Source: Cloeon dipterum (taxonomy: Eukaryota > Arthropoda > Insecta > Ephemeroptera > Baetidae). Taken from it: DNA of 64,000 nucleotides. Under the pieces are notes generated by a model, which saw only the letters and a program-made list of their open reading frames with translations, searched no databases and was not told the DNA's origin. Position numbers and translations under genes: made by a program. The stretch covers positions 29,498,335 to 29,562,334 of the forward strand of contig NC_088788.1 of NCBI RefSeq assembly GCF_949628265.1, written 5' to 3'. Below are positions 11,146 to 21,899 of this stretch, piece after piece (position 1 is the first letter of the stretch; every line of letters starts with the position of its first letter).

Positions 11146-12018
11146 ATGGAGAGAAAGTCCATGTTTCTGTCTCTTTCTCGAATTGCCGTTTTACATTCGC
11201 AAATTGCGGGTACTTTTCCATTTCGAGTGGGAGCGAACGATATTTCAGAATGGTCGCGTTTAAAGATTGTCAGCATTATTCAGCTCACAGTTTTCATTGC
11301 AGGTACAATTTATGTAATGCTCCATAAGTTTTACAGACACCACACGCTAGGTGCAGTTGTCTCATTTACAACACTTCTTGGAGACTCGTGTCTTTGTTTA
11401 ACTAATTTGACTGTGTATCACCTCGCAATTTTCCAATCAAATGTCTTACTAGCCATCTTTAAAAAAATAATCATTTTGGAAAGAGAACGAAGCATAATTA
11501 TAAATGATTCGTTTCCGAAATATTACGTGCCCTTTATTAACATAACATACTTTTTACTCAGTGTAAGACAGCATTTTATAATTGAAAATTTTTCCTGGTT
11601 TCAATCAATTTTGGCGTACATGAAAGAGTTTTCCCTAATGGCTATTGAGTGTCAATACATCGTCATCACATTTTTTATTAAAAGTTCCTTCCTTCAAGTT
11701 AATAATCGGATTGAAATGTTAATAGTATCTGCTGAAAACCTTGAAAGAAAAATAAATGAAATTAGAGAAACCATTAGTTCTCTGCATATTACAGTAGATG
11801 ATATCAACAGACTGTACGGTCTTTGTTTGCTCATGTGCCTGCTTTCGCTGAACGTCTATTTAAATTGCGATTGTTTCTGGATCGTTAGCACTTTGTATTC
11901 AAAAATCGATTCCTTGGAAAAACTTGAAACCTTTTTATATTATGGAGTTTGTTGGACGTCATTTGATTTTATCCGTGTCTTGGCGTGTACGTGGATTTCG
12001 ACTAATACATCAAATGAG
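11146..12018 (+). CDS. Gr variable exon 8 (divergent, intact)
   Basis: This 291-codon exon starts MERKSMFLSLSR and ends WISTNTSNE at a GTAATA donor in phase 0. It is much more divergent from exons 1-7 than they are from each other, but it has the same length, the same placement of hydrophobic segments and the same phase-0 GAG end. Residues after about 200 (FLQVNNRIEML, then TVDDINRLYGLCLLMC) correspond to the TM5 region of Grs, where a helix follows the 'L...N...G' intracellular loop. It has no C-terminal exons of its own: the next 1.9 kb holds a retrotransposon fragment and AT-rich DNA. Confidence 0.8.
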
Positions 12019-12279
12019 GTAATACCAATCGATATAATATTGATGATTTTTTAGCTGTCTCAAAAACCATTGCCAATTTGATTTTCAATCCTCAATTTAA
12101 GCTTGTATTTGGTCGATTCATGGTACAATTGAAGTGCAGATTTCATCCATAAATATCTTACTCTTCCTACAACTTTTCAAAATTACTGGCTCTGGATTAT
12201 TAAATTTTGATTTAACAACTAGGCTATATTCAAAGTTCTCCACGAATCTCAAAACTAGTATGGTAATAATCTAGAGCAG

Positions 12280-12897
12280 CAGTTTTCGCCACGGCTAAAA
12301 TGACCTCCCTCTCAAAGTCATCTGTCAACACGGCCTTAAAGCTTTTTGACCTTGCAGTCGCGCCTATCGCGAGCTATGGGGTTCAGGTGATCTGGCCGTA
12401 CTTGACATTGAGCGATTTCGCAAAATTAGAATCAGTAAAGACGAGATTTTTAAAGAGAGCACTCGGCCTATCCAAATATACGAAATCGAGACTGTCTAAC
12501 AAACTGGCCGACACTAGCTTCTTTGTAGAAGATTTAGCTGCTAGATTTTCTCTTCCTCACACTGAGAATTATAGTAAATTAATTCAAAACCAGTGGTATA
12601 AGATTTTCCTGATTGAGCCGGGGTTTTTCGATACGCCCGCGATGGTCGACCAGAGTTGGAAAGCCGTGTGCTATTCAAATAGGCACACGTTAACACGGCA
12701 CGCTTGTCACGGCTTCCATTATCTTTTGTGTAAAGTAAAAGAATTCCACAGTGAAGCCCTTCCTAACTGTGTTTGTAAACTTTGTGATAAGAACATGGAC
12801 TTTTATCATTTCCTGAGCTGTGATAAAAATCAGATGAGTTTGACTCAAGCTGCAAAATAACCAGCTAAATGACTGATACAAATTATTATTATTATAA
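12280..12897 (+). mobile_element. Non-LTR retrotransposon 3' fragment (jockey/CR1-like)
   Basis: The open frame 12300-12860 (186 codons) resembles the region C-terminal to the reverse transcriptase of insect LINE elements. It has LAVAPIASYGVQVIWPYL, then KLESVKTRFLKRALGLSK, then a Cys/His knuckle CVCKLCDK...YHFLSC near the end. The RT catalytic domain and ORF1 are absent, so it is a 5'-truncated copy. The trinucleotide run 'attattattattat' at about 12880-12893 looks like its 3' tail. It lies in sense orientation inside the Gr locus, between variable exons 8 and 9, and would be intronic for transcripts from exons 1-8. Confidence 0.75.
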
Positions 12898-13931
12898 AAT
12901 CAGTTGTACACAACTTGTGTTAAATTAAGTGATTGATTGATTGTAATAATCTACTGTATGAGCTAATTAATATTTTTGATTCAAAGCGTATGATCAGTTT
13001 GTCAAAACACAATGTTGGGAGTGGAGTCGTTAAATCGTGTGCTCATCTCTCCAATTGCATGCATGCTACTTCTTGTTACTATATACCTATTTTGTTTTTA
13101 CAAAACAAAATGCACTGATGCATATTCATCAGTGCATAAACTGGTCAAATCTTGATATTAACCTTGATTCCACAAGCACATAACAATTTCAATTTTTTTT
13201 TTATTTGTGTTTATTACAATATATAAAAAAAATTCGAGTTGTGGGACCTTATTCCTCGCGCTTTACTCAATTTTGCTTTCATCAAATCCTTGGTAATCTT
13301 ACATTTGCTTAAAAGGTGCTTAAATACTCTAAATTAAGCGATTGAAAAACCAGATAAAAAGTTTTTAATAATGTGCACAAGGTAGAAGAAATCATGAGTA
13401 TTTATGATATAATTCAAACAGTTTACGGGCCTGTATGTGTATCTATCCCCACTATTAGAATATGCACTTTAAGGCATGAATGGATTTATACAATAATTTG
13501 ACAAATTTATACACATAGCCATTGTATCCATTTAAACGACCACGAAGTTAAAATATTTAAATATGAATCACCGAAGTCTACTCTCTGGAATGTTATCGAC
13601 GTAATAATTATATCGCTGGCATCAGTTCATATGGACTGAAGCTTAAAAAAGAGGTCCATTGAACTTTTCACTGTTGTGAAGCACCGCTAGAATATTATGT
13701 GCATCAAAATGTTTTGCGGCTCTAAATAATTGTAAGTAGATCATACTAAATATTACATGCAAAATAAAATGCTTCTTAGATGCTTTGAAATATATATTGA
13801 CGCAATAGTAAATGATTGATAGTAGATAGGTTGTATATAAATTAAGTAATTAATATTGATCTCTTCATGAAATTCATTTAGCTTAAGATGGAAACGTTGA
13901 CTATTATTGAGGAACGAAATAAACTTGCGTG
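12898..13931 (+). other. AT-rich interval between retrotransposon and Gr exon 9
   Basis: I see no gene. Two adjacent perfect inverted repeats lie at 13090-13136 (listed separately). The rest is AT-rich and would include the promoter of exon 9. Confidence 0.4.
13090..13136. repeat. Two back-to-back perfect hairpins
   Basis: The first has arms TTTTGTTTT (13090-13098) and AAAACAAAA (13102-13110). The second, directly adjoining, has arms TGCACTGATG (13111-13120) and CATCAGTGCA (13127-13136) with a 6-base loop. They may be the folded end of a small transposable element; no terminator role is expected in an animal genome. Confidence 0.6.
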
Positions 13932-14769
13932 ATGGAAGAGTATAACAACGCAATACAGGACTGGGCGTATTTCGGCATATTTTTCGCGAAAAGGGACCGA
14001 GAGCGCTCACTTTTAAAACCAATTTCCACTAAATACATGCGCGTTTTATCAGTTGCTCTTCACATCAACTCTTTGATTGGCGTTTCCTGTGTTTTCAATA
14101 AGTTTTTGGACGCTAGCGAACGAGAAGCGCAAATGCTGATTAGATTCGTAACTGACGTTAATTTTCATTTACTATCCTTTGTATGTACAATGTTTTTTAG
14201 AAATAATTATATCACTGTGACCACCATTGTAAACAAATGTCTAATTTTAGACAAAAAAACTAGTAATTTCCCTTCGGATTCTATTTTTATTCGCTTTTGT
14301 GACTTTGAGCGTTGTTTTCCTTGACATATACAGCTATCCCATATCAATATACACAGTCACAACGGTTGTTATAGATATATTTAGAAATATTCTTTTGGCC
14401 CAAATTTACTTGCTGGCAGTTTGGCTCAAGATTTGCGTCCATTCTGTTAACACAGGAATAGCTAAAATTGGTAAAACCGTGTCTGAAGTCCACTTAATTC
14501 GCAACTTTCACTCAAATGTAACGGATGTAATTGCGATGGTGGCGGATATGTATTCGTTCACTTTGCTTGTACTTATATATGATCACTTTTTTTACGCTCA
14601 ACTCGATGTGGCTTACATATGCTTCAAAATGTACGACTCTAATGTGGGAGCTCTAAGCTATGTGCCAATTGACAGAGAAGACGCAACAGTGCTGTACATT
14701 TTTTGGACCATGTTGGACGTTTTTGGTGTTATCACGATTATATACCTTGCATCAGACGTTGTAATGGAG
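13932..14769 (+). pseudogene. Gr variable exon 9, single frameshift
   Basis: The exon spans 838 bases (3n+1) from ATG (MEEYNNAIQDWAYFG) to a GAG codon at a GTATGG donor. The first part is open to about 14285 (IVNKCLILDKKTSNFPSDS) and the second part is open in another frame from about 14285 (FAFVTLSVVFLDIY) to DVVME. The switch falls at the T-run around 14282-14287, so one extra T explains it. Both halves look like normal Gr sequence with no other lesion. The exon is either very recently disabled, polymorphic, or carries a homopolymer sequencing error. Confidence 0.75.
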
Positions 14770-15408
14770 GTATGGTTAATTTAAATTGGATAAATTCATT
14801 GCAGACAATTTAACTAAAGTATGAAAATATTTTATTTCCTATTCCATAACTTCAGATTTTAAATCATTTTTATGGGTCTCTTGGTCAAAAATAAGGTGAC
14901 AAGTTGCAAGCATTTAATTACAAATACATATAAAGGGCGTCAAAAATTTAACCAGTCATGTCGGGAATGACCGCGTTTTTTTGTAATAATACTTTTTACA
15001 AATTTTTGATAACCTTTTGTGATTTTCTTTCATTCAACTTTAATTATTTTTTATTGCCTAGTTATAACATCTATCATTTTTTTAAAATCTTTTATCAAAC
15101 ATTTTTTTTTTGCTAATTTTAAAAGCTGAAACAGCTGAAAAAGTAAATGAATTCCTGTGTTAAATATGCACTTATTTAATTTGTTTTGGTATTAGTGTTG
15201 TTACATTCACAATGCTTATCCAGCCATCTTAGAAATTACAAACACGGCAAATATTATTTTATTGATTTTATAACGCATTCTGCTAACAATACAAAGACAT
15301 TTAATACATTATTTGAATATCAAATTTTTATCTGAACTTAATGCTCTATAAGCAATAAAGTAGCAGTTCCTTTTTCATTTCTGTTATGCAAGCAAACAGC
15401 TTGTGTCA
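14770..15408 (+). other. AT-rich interval before Gr exon 10
   Basis: No coding sequence is visible and no receptor C-terminal exon. It presumably carries the promoter of exon 10. Confidence 0.4.
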
Positions 15409-16248
15409 ATGGCAAAATTGACGACAAATCTTTCACTCGTGCTTGGTTTTTTACACTACACTGGCGCGTTAAATATAAAATTTGACGAAAAACGAAGGAT
15501 TTTCAAAAAATGTAGTGAATTCAAGTCGGCTCTTTTTTTAGCCACTTATATTGTTTTAGACATTCCATTTCTGCTGATGTGCTACGTGCGTATTTCAAAA
15601 CCTGGGCTAGATGGGTCAGATCTTGTACAGAGCATATCAGACATTTCCTACAATATTTGTGTCTTTCATGGAGCTTTTTTCATTTATTTTCAAAGAAATG
15701 AAGTGATCAAACTTTTTAACCAAGTCACATCCTTTCAACTGACTTTAGATATTTCTCGATTAACAATAGCAACATCCTTTTTCTACTTAACGCTGCTTTT
15801 CATTTTTAATTATTTTATGTACGCTCCCGAAAATTATTTAGCAATGTTTACCATTTCCATATCCGACGTACTCATTAAATCTGTGGCATTGCAAATTTTG
15901 ACGATATTCCATTTGTTCTTGCAAACTTTACGCTGGGTCAACTTTGAAGTTAAAAACGGTAAAATGCCAGTGGAAAAAATGCGACTTATGCACTCAAAAC
16001 AAATGCAGATATATGAAAAATTGCAAAACGTATACGGATTTATGGTTCTCAACTTGATATTTTATCATTGCCTTTACATTCAAACTGATCTTTATAGAGG
16101 CTCTTCAATGTTGTATGACATATTTATAAGTCGTGTGAAAGAATGGGGAGATGAGTATCTTCAAATAATATCTTATCTCGCGTGGATGTTTTCCGACTTG
16201 GTTGCAGTCGCAAGCATCACCATTTTATGCGCAACTATTGAAAACGAG
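15409..16248 (+). CDS. Gr variable exon 10 (intact)
   Basis: This 280-codon exon starts at the ATG of MAKLTTNLSLVLGFLHYTGAL and ends CATIENE at a GTAAAT donor in phase 0. The opening 'LGFLHYTGALNIKFDE' is shared in pattern with exons 11 (FLKFTGALLISVDE) and 12 (LFKWCGTLLIKFDK), placing the three in one older subfamily. Several hydrophobic segments and the loop before TM5 (LQNVYGFMVLNLIFYHCLYIQ) match the Gr fold. Only 161 bp separate its donor from the start of exon 11, too little for a private C-terminus. Confidence 0.85.
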
Positions 16249-16409
16249 GTAAATTTTAATATCGAACAAGGCTTATCGATTGAACACCCACTTAAATTAA
16301 TATTGATGATTTTACAGACCTTTTTGAGTGATTGGCTTCTTTCCTTGGTTGCTATATTGATCAGAGTTCATTTATAAAGTTGCAGCATTTCAAACAGAAT
16401 ATTTCCAGA

Positions 16410-17264
16410 ATGAACCATGTCTTAGTTTTCTTGAAATTCACGGGCGCATTACTTATATCTGTGGACGAGACTTCTAAGCAGTTTAAAGTTTGCAATCGCG
16501 CATTTCTGATATTTTCAGCGTCTATGTGTGTGACCTCGGATGCAAACTATATTTTTGAATCAGTGACGGGAATAATAAACAAGGCAGAAAATTTTAGCGG
16601 GGTTGATTTGATTCGAATGGTAGCTGATCTTTGTTACCATTTACAAATTTGGCACACTGCGCTTTTCATTTTTCGAAATATGCCAGATATAGCAATTTAT
16701 ATGCATATTATCGGTATAAATAACAAAACCAATTTGTGCAGTAAATTCGCATTATTTGCTTCAGTGTATTACCTTTTAGTCATATTCAATAACAGCTTGA
16801 GTTGGACATCTGCACATTTTTTTAAAAGACACATGCTGGGTACAGTATTATGTTTTGTGAATGACACTTTTAATTCCACAATGATGATTCTTATTTGTTT
16901 TCTACTAGACAGCTCAAAAAATGTGCTGAGGTTAACACACAATCAGTTGTTAAAAGTAAACAGCGCCGGGAGTCAACTAAAAGTTAAAATTGACGATTTC
17001 AGATTAAAAATCCGAAACACAATTAGAGTAATTGAACATTTAAACAGTAAAATCTCGATCTTACTTCTGACAATCATTTTGGGACGATGTTGCTACACAC
17101 AGATTGACATTTTCTATGCAATTTGCGGTTTACTTGAATCAATTTTTCAATTGCAACCTCAAACGATACCATCATTTACGGCGAAAGATTATCTATTTTG
17201 GGGCATCATTGACATGGCTTCAGTGTTTATGTTAATCATTTGCTGCTGCCAAGTCGAAGCTGAG
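16410..17264 (+). CDS. Gr variable exon 11 (intact)
   Basis: This 285-codon exon starts at the ATG of MNHVLVFLKFTGALLI; a longer open frame upstream lacks an ATG and lies in the intron of exon 10. It ends CCCQVEAE at GTAATA, phase 0. It has the Gr hydrophobic pattern and the TM5 segment LLTIILGRCCYTQIDIFYA. It is most similar to exons 10 and 12. The 5' flank available for a private promoter is only about 160 bp, so its promoter may overlap the intron of exon 10 transcripts. Confidence 0.85.
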
Positions 17265-17483
17265 GTAATAACTAGTCCTTTACATGATAATCGCTTGACC
17301 TGAAATTTGTCTGTCTCATAACTCACAGGACACACCACCATTTTCTGAATTGCCATAATTTAAGGTGAATTCTGATCGAATACATGAGTAAACATTACAA
17401 CATAATAATTATTATCAAACTGCGTCCAACGAGCTAAATGATTATTTCAGTGTTTTAGTATTTTAGTTTCGTTCTAGAGCATC

Positions 17484-18332
17484 ATGGATTCGGTCGGAAT
17501 GTTGTTTAAGTGGTGCGGAACTCTGTTGATAAAATTTGACAAGACCGATAAAACATTCAAACCGTGTTGCCCGCAACTCTTGATATTTTCGGCCACATTG
17601 TGTGTTTTAAGTGATTCAGAAATAACGGTTCACTCGTTGAAATCAAAATTCAAAGAGTGGCCTTTGCAAGGGGCAACTATCGTTCACTTATTTGGTGACG
17701 TGATGTACCACACTCAAATTTTAGTTACGGCAAATATGATTGTTCGGAGCAGTAGCCACGTGGCTGAATTTTTTAGTGCATTTGGATACCATAACAAACG
17801 TCGTCGAGAATTTGTTGGCTCGGTTTTTAAATCATACGTTTTTATTTACATGGGACTGATTATTTATTTCAACAGTTTCAGTTACAATGCATGTGACCTA
17901 GTTTGGTGCGGTTTTTTTGCTAACCTCATTTGCTTTTTTAACGATCTTTACAATTGCACTATGTTTTTACAAATCAACTATTTGATAATAACGCTGCGAA
18001 ATATGCTCGCAGACTGCAACAAAAGAATATTATGTATTAGCTCTCGTAAAAATGAAAGAGATATTAACAATATTCGGAATTTCAGAGCCAACATATTGTC
18101 GGCTCAGGAAAAATTTGATTCCACGTTTTCCTTTCTTATGCTGATTACTTTTTGTGAAAGGTGTAATTATGTGCAAATCAACATTTACGGCCTCCTGTGC
18201 AATTTATTTAGCCTTCACGCCGGGCATAGTGATGGTTTTGATTTCTCAATCGTTCAAACGTTTTTCTGGATGTCTCTGGATTTGTGCTCTGCAATCTCCA
18301 TGGTTACTTGCTGCGCCTTAGCCGAGTATGAG
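17484..18332 (+). CDS. Gr variable exon 12 (intact)
   Basis: This 283-codon exon starts MDSVGMLFKWCGTLLIKFDK and ends CCALAEYE at a GTATTC donor in phase 0. It shares with exon 11 the block 'LLIFSATLCVLSDSE' (exon 11: FLIFSASMCVTSDAN) and the TM5 block CERCNYVQINIYGLLC. It is intact throughout. The interval to the next start (18333-18595) carries no exon. Confidence 0.85.
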
Positions 18333-18595
18333 GTATTCACTATTGTGCAAATCCCGATGAAAACACAGGATTCGGTTAGGAAATGAACGTTATTATGTTT
18401 AAAATGCAATTACCATCGCCCACCCTCTCCCCCTTAGCACACAACAGTAATTAACGTTGCTAGAGGGAACCTCGTCAACTGTGCTATTAAAGGTTACAAT
18501 AATATTCATGAATATTGAAGTAGCGGTAACAAAGGCTCTTCATTTTAAAGCGCCGTGCAAGCAAAATTGCCACAGTCGCACAAAAGCCGGAAAGC

Positions 18596-19468
18596 ATGCA
18601 AGACCCATGTCGTTATCAGACTAGGAGTTTTTCCCTATACTTGAAAATTACTGGATCGTTTCTCGGGACGCTGGCAGACGATAACTTATATTATCCGTTC
18701 ACTGGGAGACAGTTAAATTTGCTAGGAATATTTTACATGGTTATCGGGTCACCGATGCTGCTGAAACTGTGTAAATCTATCATGGCTTTAACCCCTGGAA
18801 ATTCTCATGAAATAATAAGGGTTTCCTCTTTTCTATTCCACCATTTATTTTTATTGACTGCATGTCACGTAATATTCTGGAAAACTAATTCAACCACTCA
18901 AATTTTAAACAGTTTAGTCCGAATTCAGTCTTTTTTAAATACTGAAGTGGAATTTCAAGTACTTTCCTGTTCACTTTTCTCTTACATATTGTTGTGTTGT
19001 ATTACCGGATTCAGCTCTGTCAGTCAAGGTAGAATAACAATTCATGAATACATAGTTCTTGAAGTCAACGAGACAATTTCTACGTCATTTACATTCCTAA
19101 TTATTTTTTTCGTATTCTTCAAATTAAAACTCTTAAAAAGTCTCAATCAAAAGGTCATGATCATTGATCAAAATTCAGATGAGATCCAAGTTATGAAATT
19201 AATAGAAAGTAGAGCTCATATTGAAGAAACTTGGCAAATTTTTGAAGATGCGTTTAAATATTCGCTAATACTGTTCGTTTTTCACAAATATATGTTTGCA
19301 ATATATGATATTCGCTTACTTTCAGTGGCTATATTTACCTGCGTTTATGATAGTAAAGTTATAAATGCTAGCGTCCTATTCTCGATTTTTGTTAGTGTGA
19401 TCTGGATCCTTTTGAACTTGATTTTACTCATTGTAATTGTCCACCTTTGTGCAAATATCGAATTTGAG
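18596..19468 (+). CDS. Gr variable exon 13 (intact, nearest to constant exons)
   Basis: This 291-codon exon starts MQDPCRYQTRSFSLYLKITG and ends HLCANIEFE at a GTGAGG donor in phase 0. It lies only 108 bp from the constant exon at 19577, so this isoform is the simplest to predict: 18596-19468 joined to 19577-19645, 19710-19799 and 19856-19933 gives a 369-residue receptor. The N-terminal exon is divergent from the others. Hydrophobic segments cover about residues 40-60, 75-95, 120-145, 160-185, 220-245 and 260-285. Confidence 0.9.
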
Positions 19469-19576
19469 GTGAGGTTTTCATATGCTGAAGGATTTTGCTT
19501 ATAATATGTCCAAGGAATTTGAAGACTAGAAACATTTTGAATTTAACTTTTTAAAAAGGGTATTGGTTTGTTGCAG

Positions 19577-19933
19577 GCAAAGAAAACAGGACCGCTGCTT
19601 AGCAAAATTGCTAATTCCCTACCAGAGTCACCCACAAGGGAGTCGGTACGTGAGCAAAATGAGCATTATATGTTGACAAGATTTAACAGATAATATATAT
19701 CACAAACAGCTGCTATGGTTTGCGTCTGAAGTTTCGTCGAGGAAAGTCAAATTTACTGCTTGTGGGCTCTTTCCTATCAATTACGAGCTTCTCTTTGCCG
19801 TAAGAAAATAACCTTTTGTTTTGTTGATTTCAAAATAACATTAAGTTACAAACAGGCAGCAGGGTCCTGTGCAACCAACATGGCAATCCTTATGCAAGCG
19901 CACATCGTCACATTGAAGCAGAAAGAACAATGA
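19577..19933 (+). CDS. Shared C-terminal exons of the Gr locus (C1, C2, C3)
   Basis: There are three short phase-0 exons: C1 19577-19645 (23 codons, AKKTGPLLSKIANSL...), C2 19710-19799 (30 codons) and C3 19856-19933 (25 codons plus TGA). C2 carries the Gr signature around KFTACGLFPINYELLFA and C3 carries CATNMAILMQAH, a variant of the family's TYxxxxxQF motif. Together they form the seventh helix and the intracellular tail. Acceptors are TTGCAG, AAACAG and AACAG; donors are GTACGT and GTAAGA. The gene at 20614 has the same three exons with the same phases and near-equal sizes. Only one such set exists in 1-19933. Confidence 0.9.
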
Positions 19934-20613
19934 GCTGTACTATATATGTTCTTTGCTCTGGTCATCAGTACAAAAAGAGAAAGAATTATTATGAATTCAA
20001 TAAACATCTAACAGTAGATTTTACATAAATATTTATCACAGATTGTAATTAAATGGGTTTGACGAAAGGTGTGCATAGATTTTTCCATATCAATTTAATT
20101 AATGCACTAAAATCAGTCAAGCTGATGAAGTTTGTCGATTGGAAACCATATAGTGAATCGCATTGTAACTTGTAACTCAACACACGTTATTTATTTTTCT
20201 TTCTTATAAAAATATGTGAAAAAGTGAAGCCTGTGTGCAAGTTGAATATATTCAATAAGAACATGTTTCCATTAGCTTTATTATTTTCTAATCGGGTGTC
20301 GTTTTTTTAACAATTGAGCGTAATTGTATTTTTTATATCATTTAGAAAAACTACTACTAAATTTGTATGTGAAAAATATCTCTGCGTGAAATTTGTTTTT
20401 AATTTTAGCGTTAAAGAGTGTTTCAATATGCAAAAAATAAATACATATCAATAGCGTAATATTAATTATTGTATTGCTTAAAATGACAATCTTTTATTTG
20501 TGTAGCCTCATAAAATGTTGTGTAATCTAGAAATGAGTTGACTTTAACTATCGATTTTAATGCTGAGTACTTGATGATTTTTTCAGTGTGTCGTTAGATT
20601 TCAGAGTGCTACC
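19934..20613 (+). other. Interval between the two Gr transcription units
   Basis: It contains the polyadenylation signal AATAAA at 19999-20004 for the upstream locus. The remainder is AT-rich and presumably includes the promoter of the following gene; I see no other feature. Confidence 0.5.
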
Positions 20614-21899
20614 ATGTCTAAAATTGATAATCATTTTTGTTTTCAAGTAAGAAAGTGTGTCCTGTTATTTAGGATTGCAGGAGTATATCTATTTAAAACA
20701 AAGAATTTTTGTTTTTCAACTTACGAGAGTCGTAATTTGAAACTTATATCTGTTGTAGCTTTAGCTATAAACTTCATTCTGAGCTATTTCCATTTTTTTA
20801 TAACATTCAATAACAATTTATATTACCAAGGTCTGTATAGCACATTTGCGCTACTACGCTGGATGAGTTTTGAACTGAACTGTTTGACATGCCTCTTTGT
20901 TGTGACATTCAAGACGGTAGATATTGTTGACTTGCTAAACAATATCTCTACAGTTCACAAATCTCTCAAAGGGCAATACAAAGAGCAGAATATTTTATTT
21001 CTTGCTTTCGTTTTATTTTTATTGAATACACTTAATTTGTTAATGACCTCAGTTGTTTATGACCCAGTTTCAAATTTTGATATGATTATATTTGGTTTTA
21101 GAGAACTATTTACTATATTAACAGCATTTCAAGTTGCTTTCATTGCAGACAGCATTAAATTTTTGTTCTCTCAGTTAAATAAACATTTGTCGTCAGAAAA
21201 AAATATTTGTCCCAAACGAATGCTCGATCTAAGATTCAGCTGGGAAGCATTAATGAATTTGAGCGATCAAGTTGAAAATTTGTTTGGCTTCTTCATCCTT
21301 ATTACACTGACCTCCAGAACGCTGTACCTTCTCAAAGACATAGATGTGCTGACCAAAGACTTGGTCGACATTTTCTTTGCTCCCAACGTCGATGAAAATA
21401 GACACATACGTATTATCGTTTACATAGTTTGGTGCACAATAGACACGGCATTTGTGCTGCTGATTATCTTTGCATATTCTCGGATTGAAAAGGAGGTTGT
21501 CATTTCATTCTGAAATTCCCGCACTTTTGTAAATGCTTTTTTATTTCAGAGTATAAAAATTGGCCCTCTGCTAATCAGACAAACAGGACGTATGCCAGTG
21601 CACTCTCTAATCAGAGAAAATGTAAACTTTGAAGGTCATTGAGCTATTGATGTTTTACAAATTACACAGGTGACGTACTTTGCACTGGAGGTGGCATCGA
21701 GGAAATTTAAAATTACTGCGTTCGGCTTATTCCCTATCAACTTCGAGATAATTTTTCTGGTGAATATCGTGTCGGGATATTTTTCTTGTTTCTATTTTCC
21801 AATTTCTAGATTGCAGGATTTTGTGCTACGAATTTTGCAGTACTTATTCAAGCACACATTATGACACTGCAGAAACAACCTGAAAACTGTTCTTTCTAA
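20614..21899 (+). CDS. Gustatory receptor, self-contained four-exon gene
   Basis: Exons are 20614-21495, 21550-21621, 21670-21759 and 21810-21899, joined in phase 0 each time, giving 377 residues. The first exon (294 codons) has the Gr pattern of six hydrophobic segments and ends SRIEKE at GTTGTC, a weak but legal donor. The short exons read SIKIGPLLIRQTGR, then KITAFGLFPINFEIIFL, then CATNFAVLIQAH, matching the constant exons of the upstream locus motif for motif. Introns are 48-54 bp. It is on the same strand and 0.7 kb downstream, so the pair arose by duplication. The ligand is unknown. This gene is the template that confirms the exon structure of the array. Confidence 0.9.

Larger units (their letters stand above)
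1..19933 (+). other. Alternatively spliced gustatory receptor locus (variable first exons, one constant C-terminus)
   Basis: This entry covers the whole proposed transcription unit. Thirteen homologous long exons (ends at 181, 1833, 3798, 5656, 7424, 9167, 10530, 12018, 14769, 16248, 17264, 18332, 19468) all stop at a glutamate codon followed by GTGAG, GTAA or similar in phase 0. Only one set of C-terminal exons (19577-19645, 19710-19799, 19856-19933) follows, and it accepts in phase 0. A joined protein has about 360-376 residues, normal for an insect Gr. Some intervals between variable exons are too short to hide private C-terminal exons, for example 161 bp from a donor to the next ATG. Drosophila Gr28b and Gr39a are organised this way. 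Each first exon would need its own promoter. A polyadenylation signal AATAAA lies at 19999-20004. The splicing is inferred, not shown by transcripts. Confidence 0.85.

Noticed and set aside
940-18332. Each long Gr exon as an independent single-exon gene ending shortly after the GAG codon
   Set aside because: All would lack the seventh helix and the FPIN and QF-type motifs, while ending at a strong phase-0 donor. A shared C-terminus explains this better.
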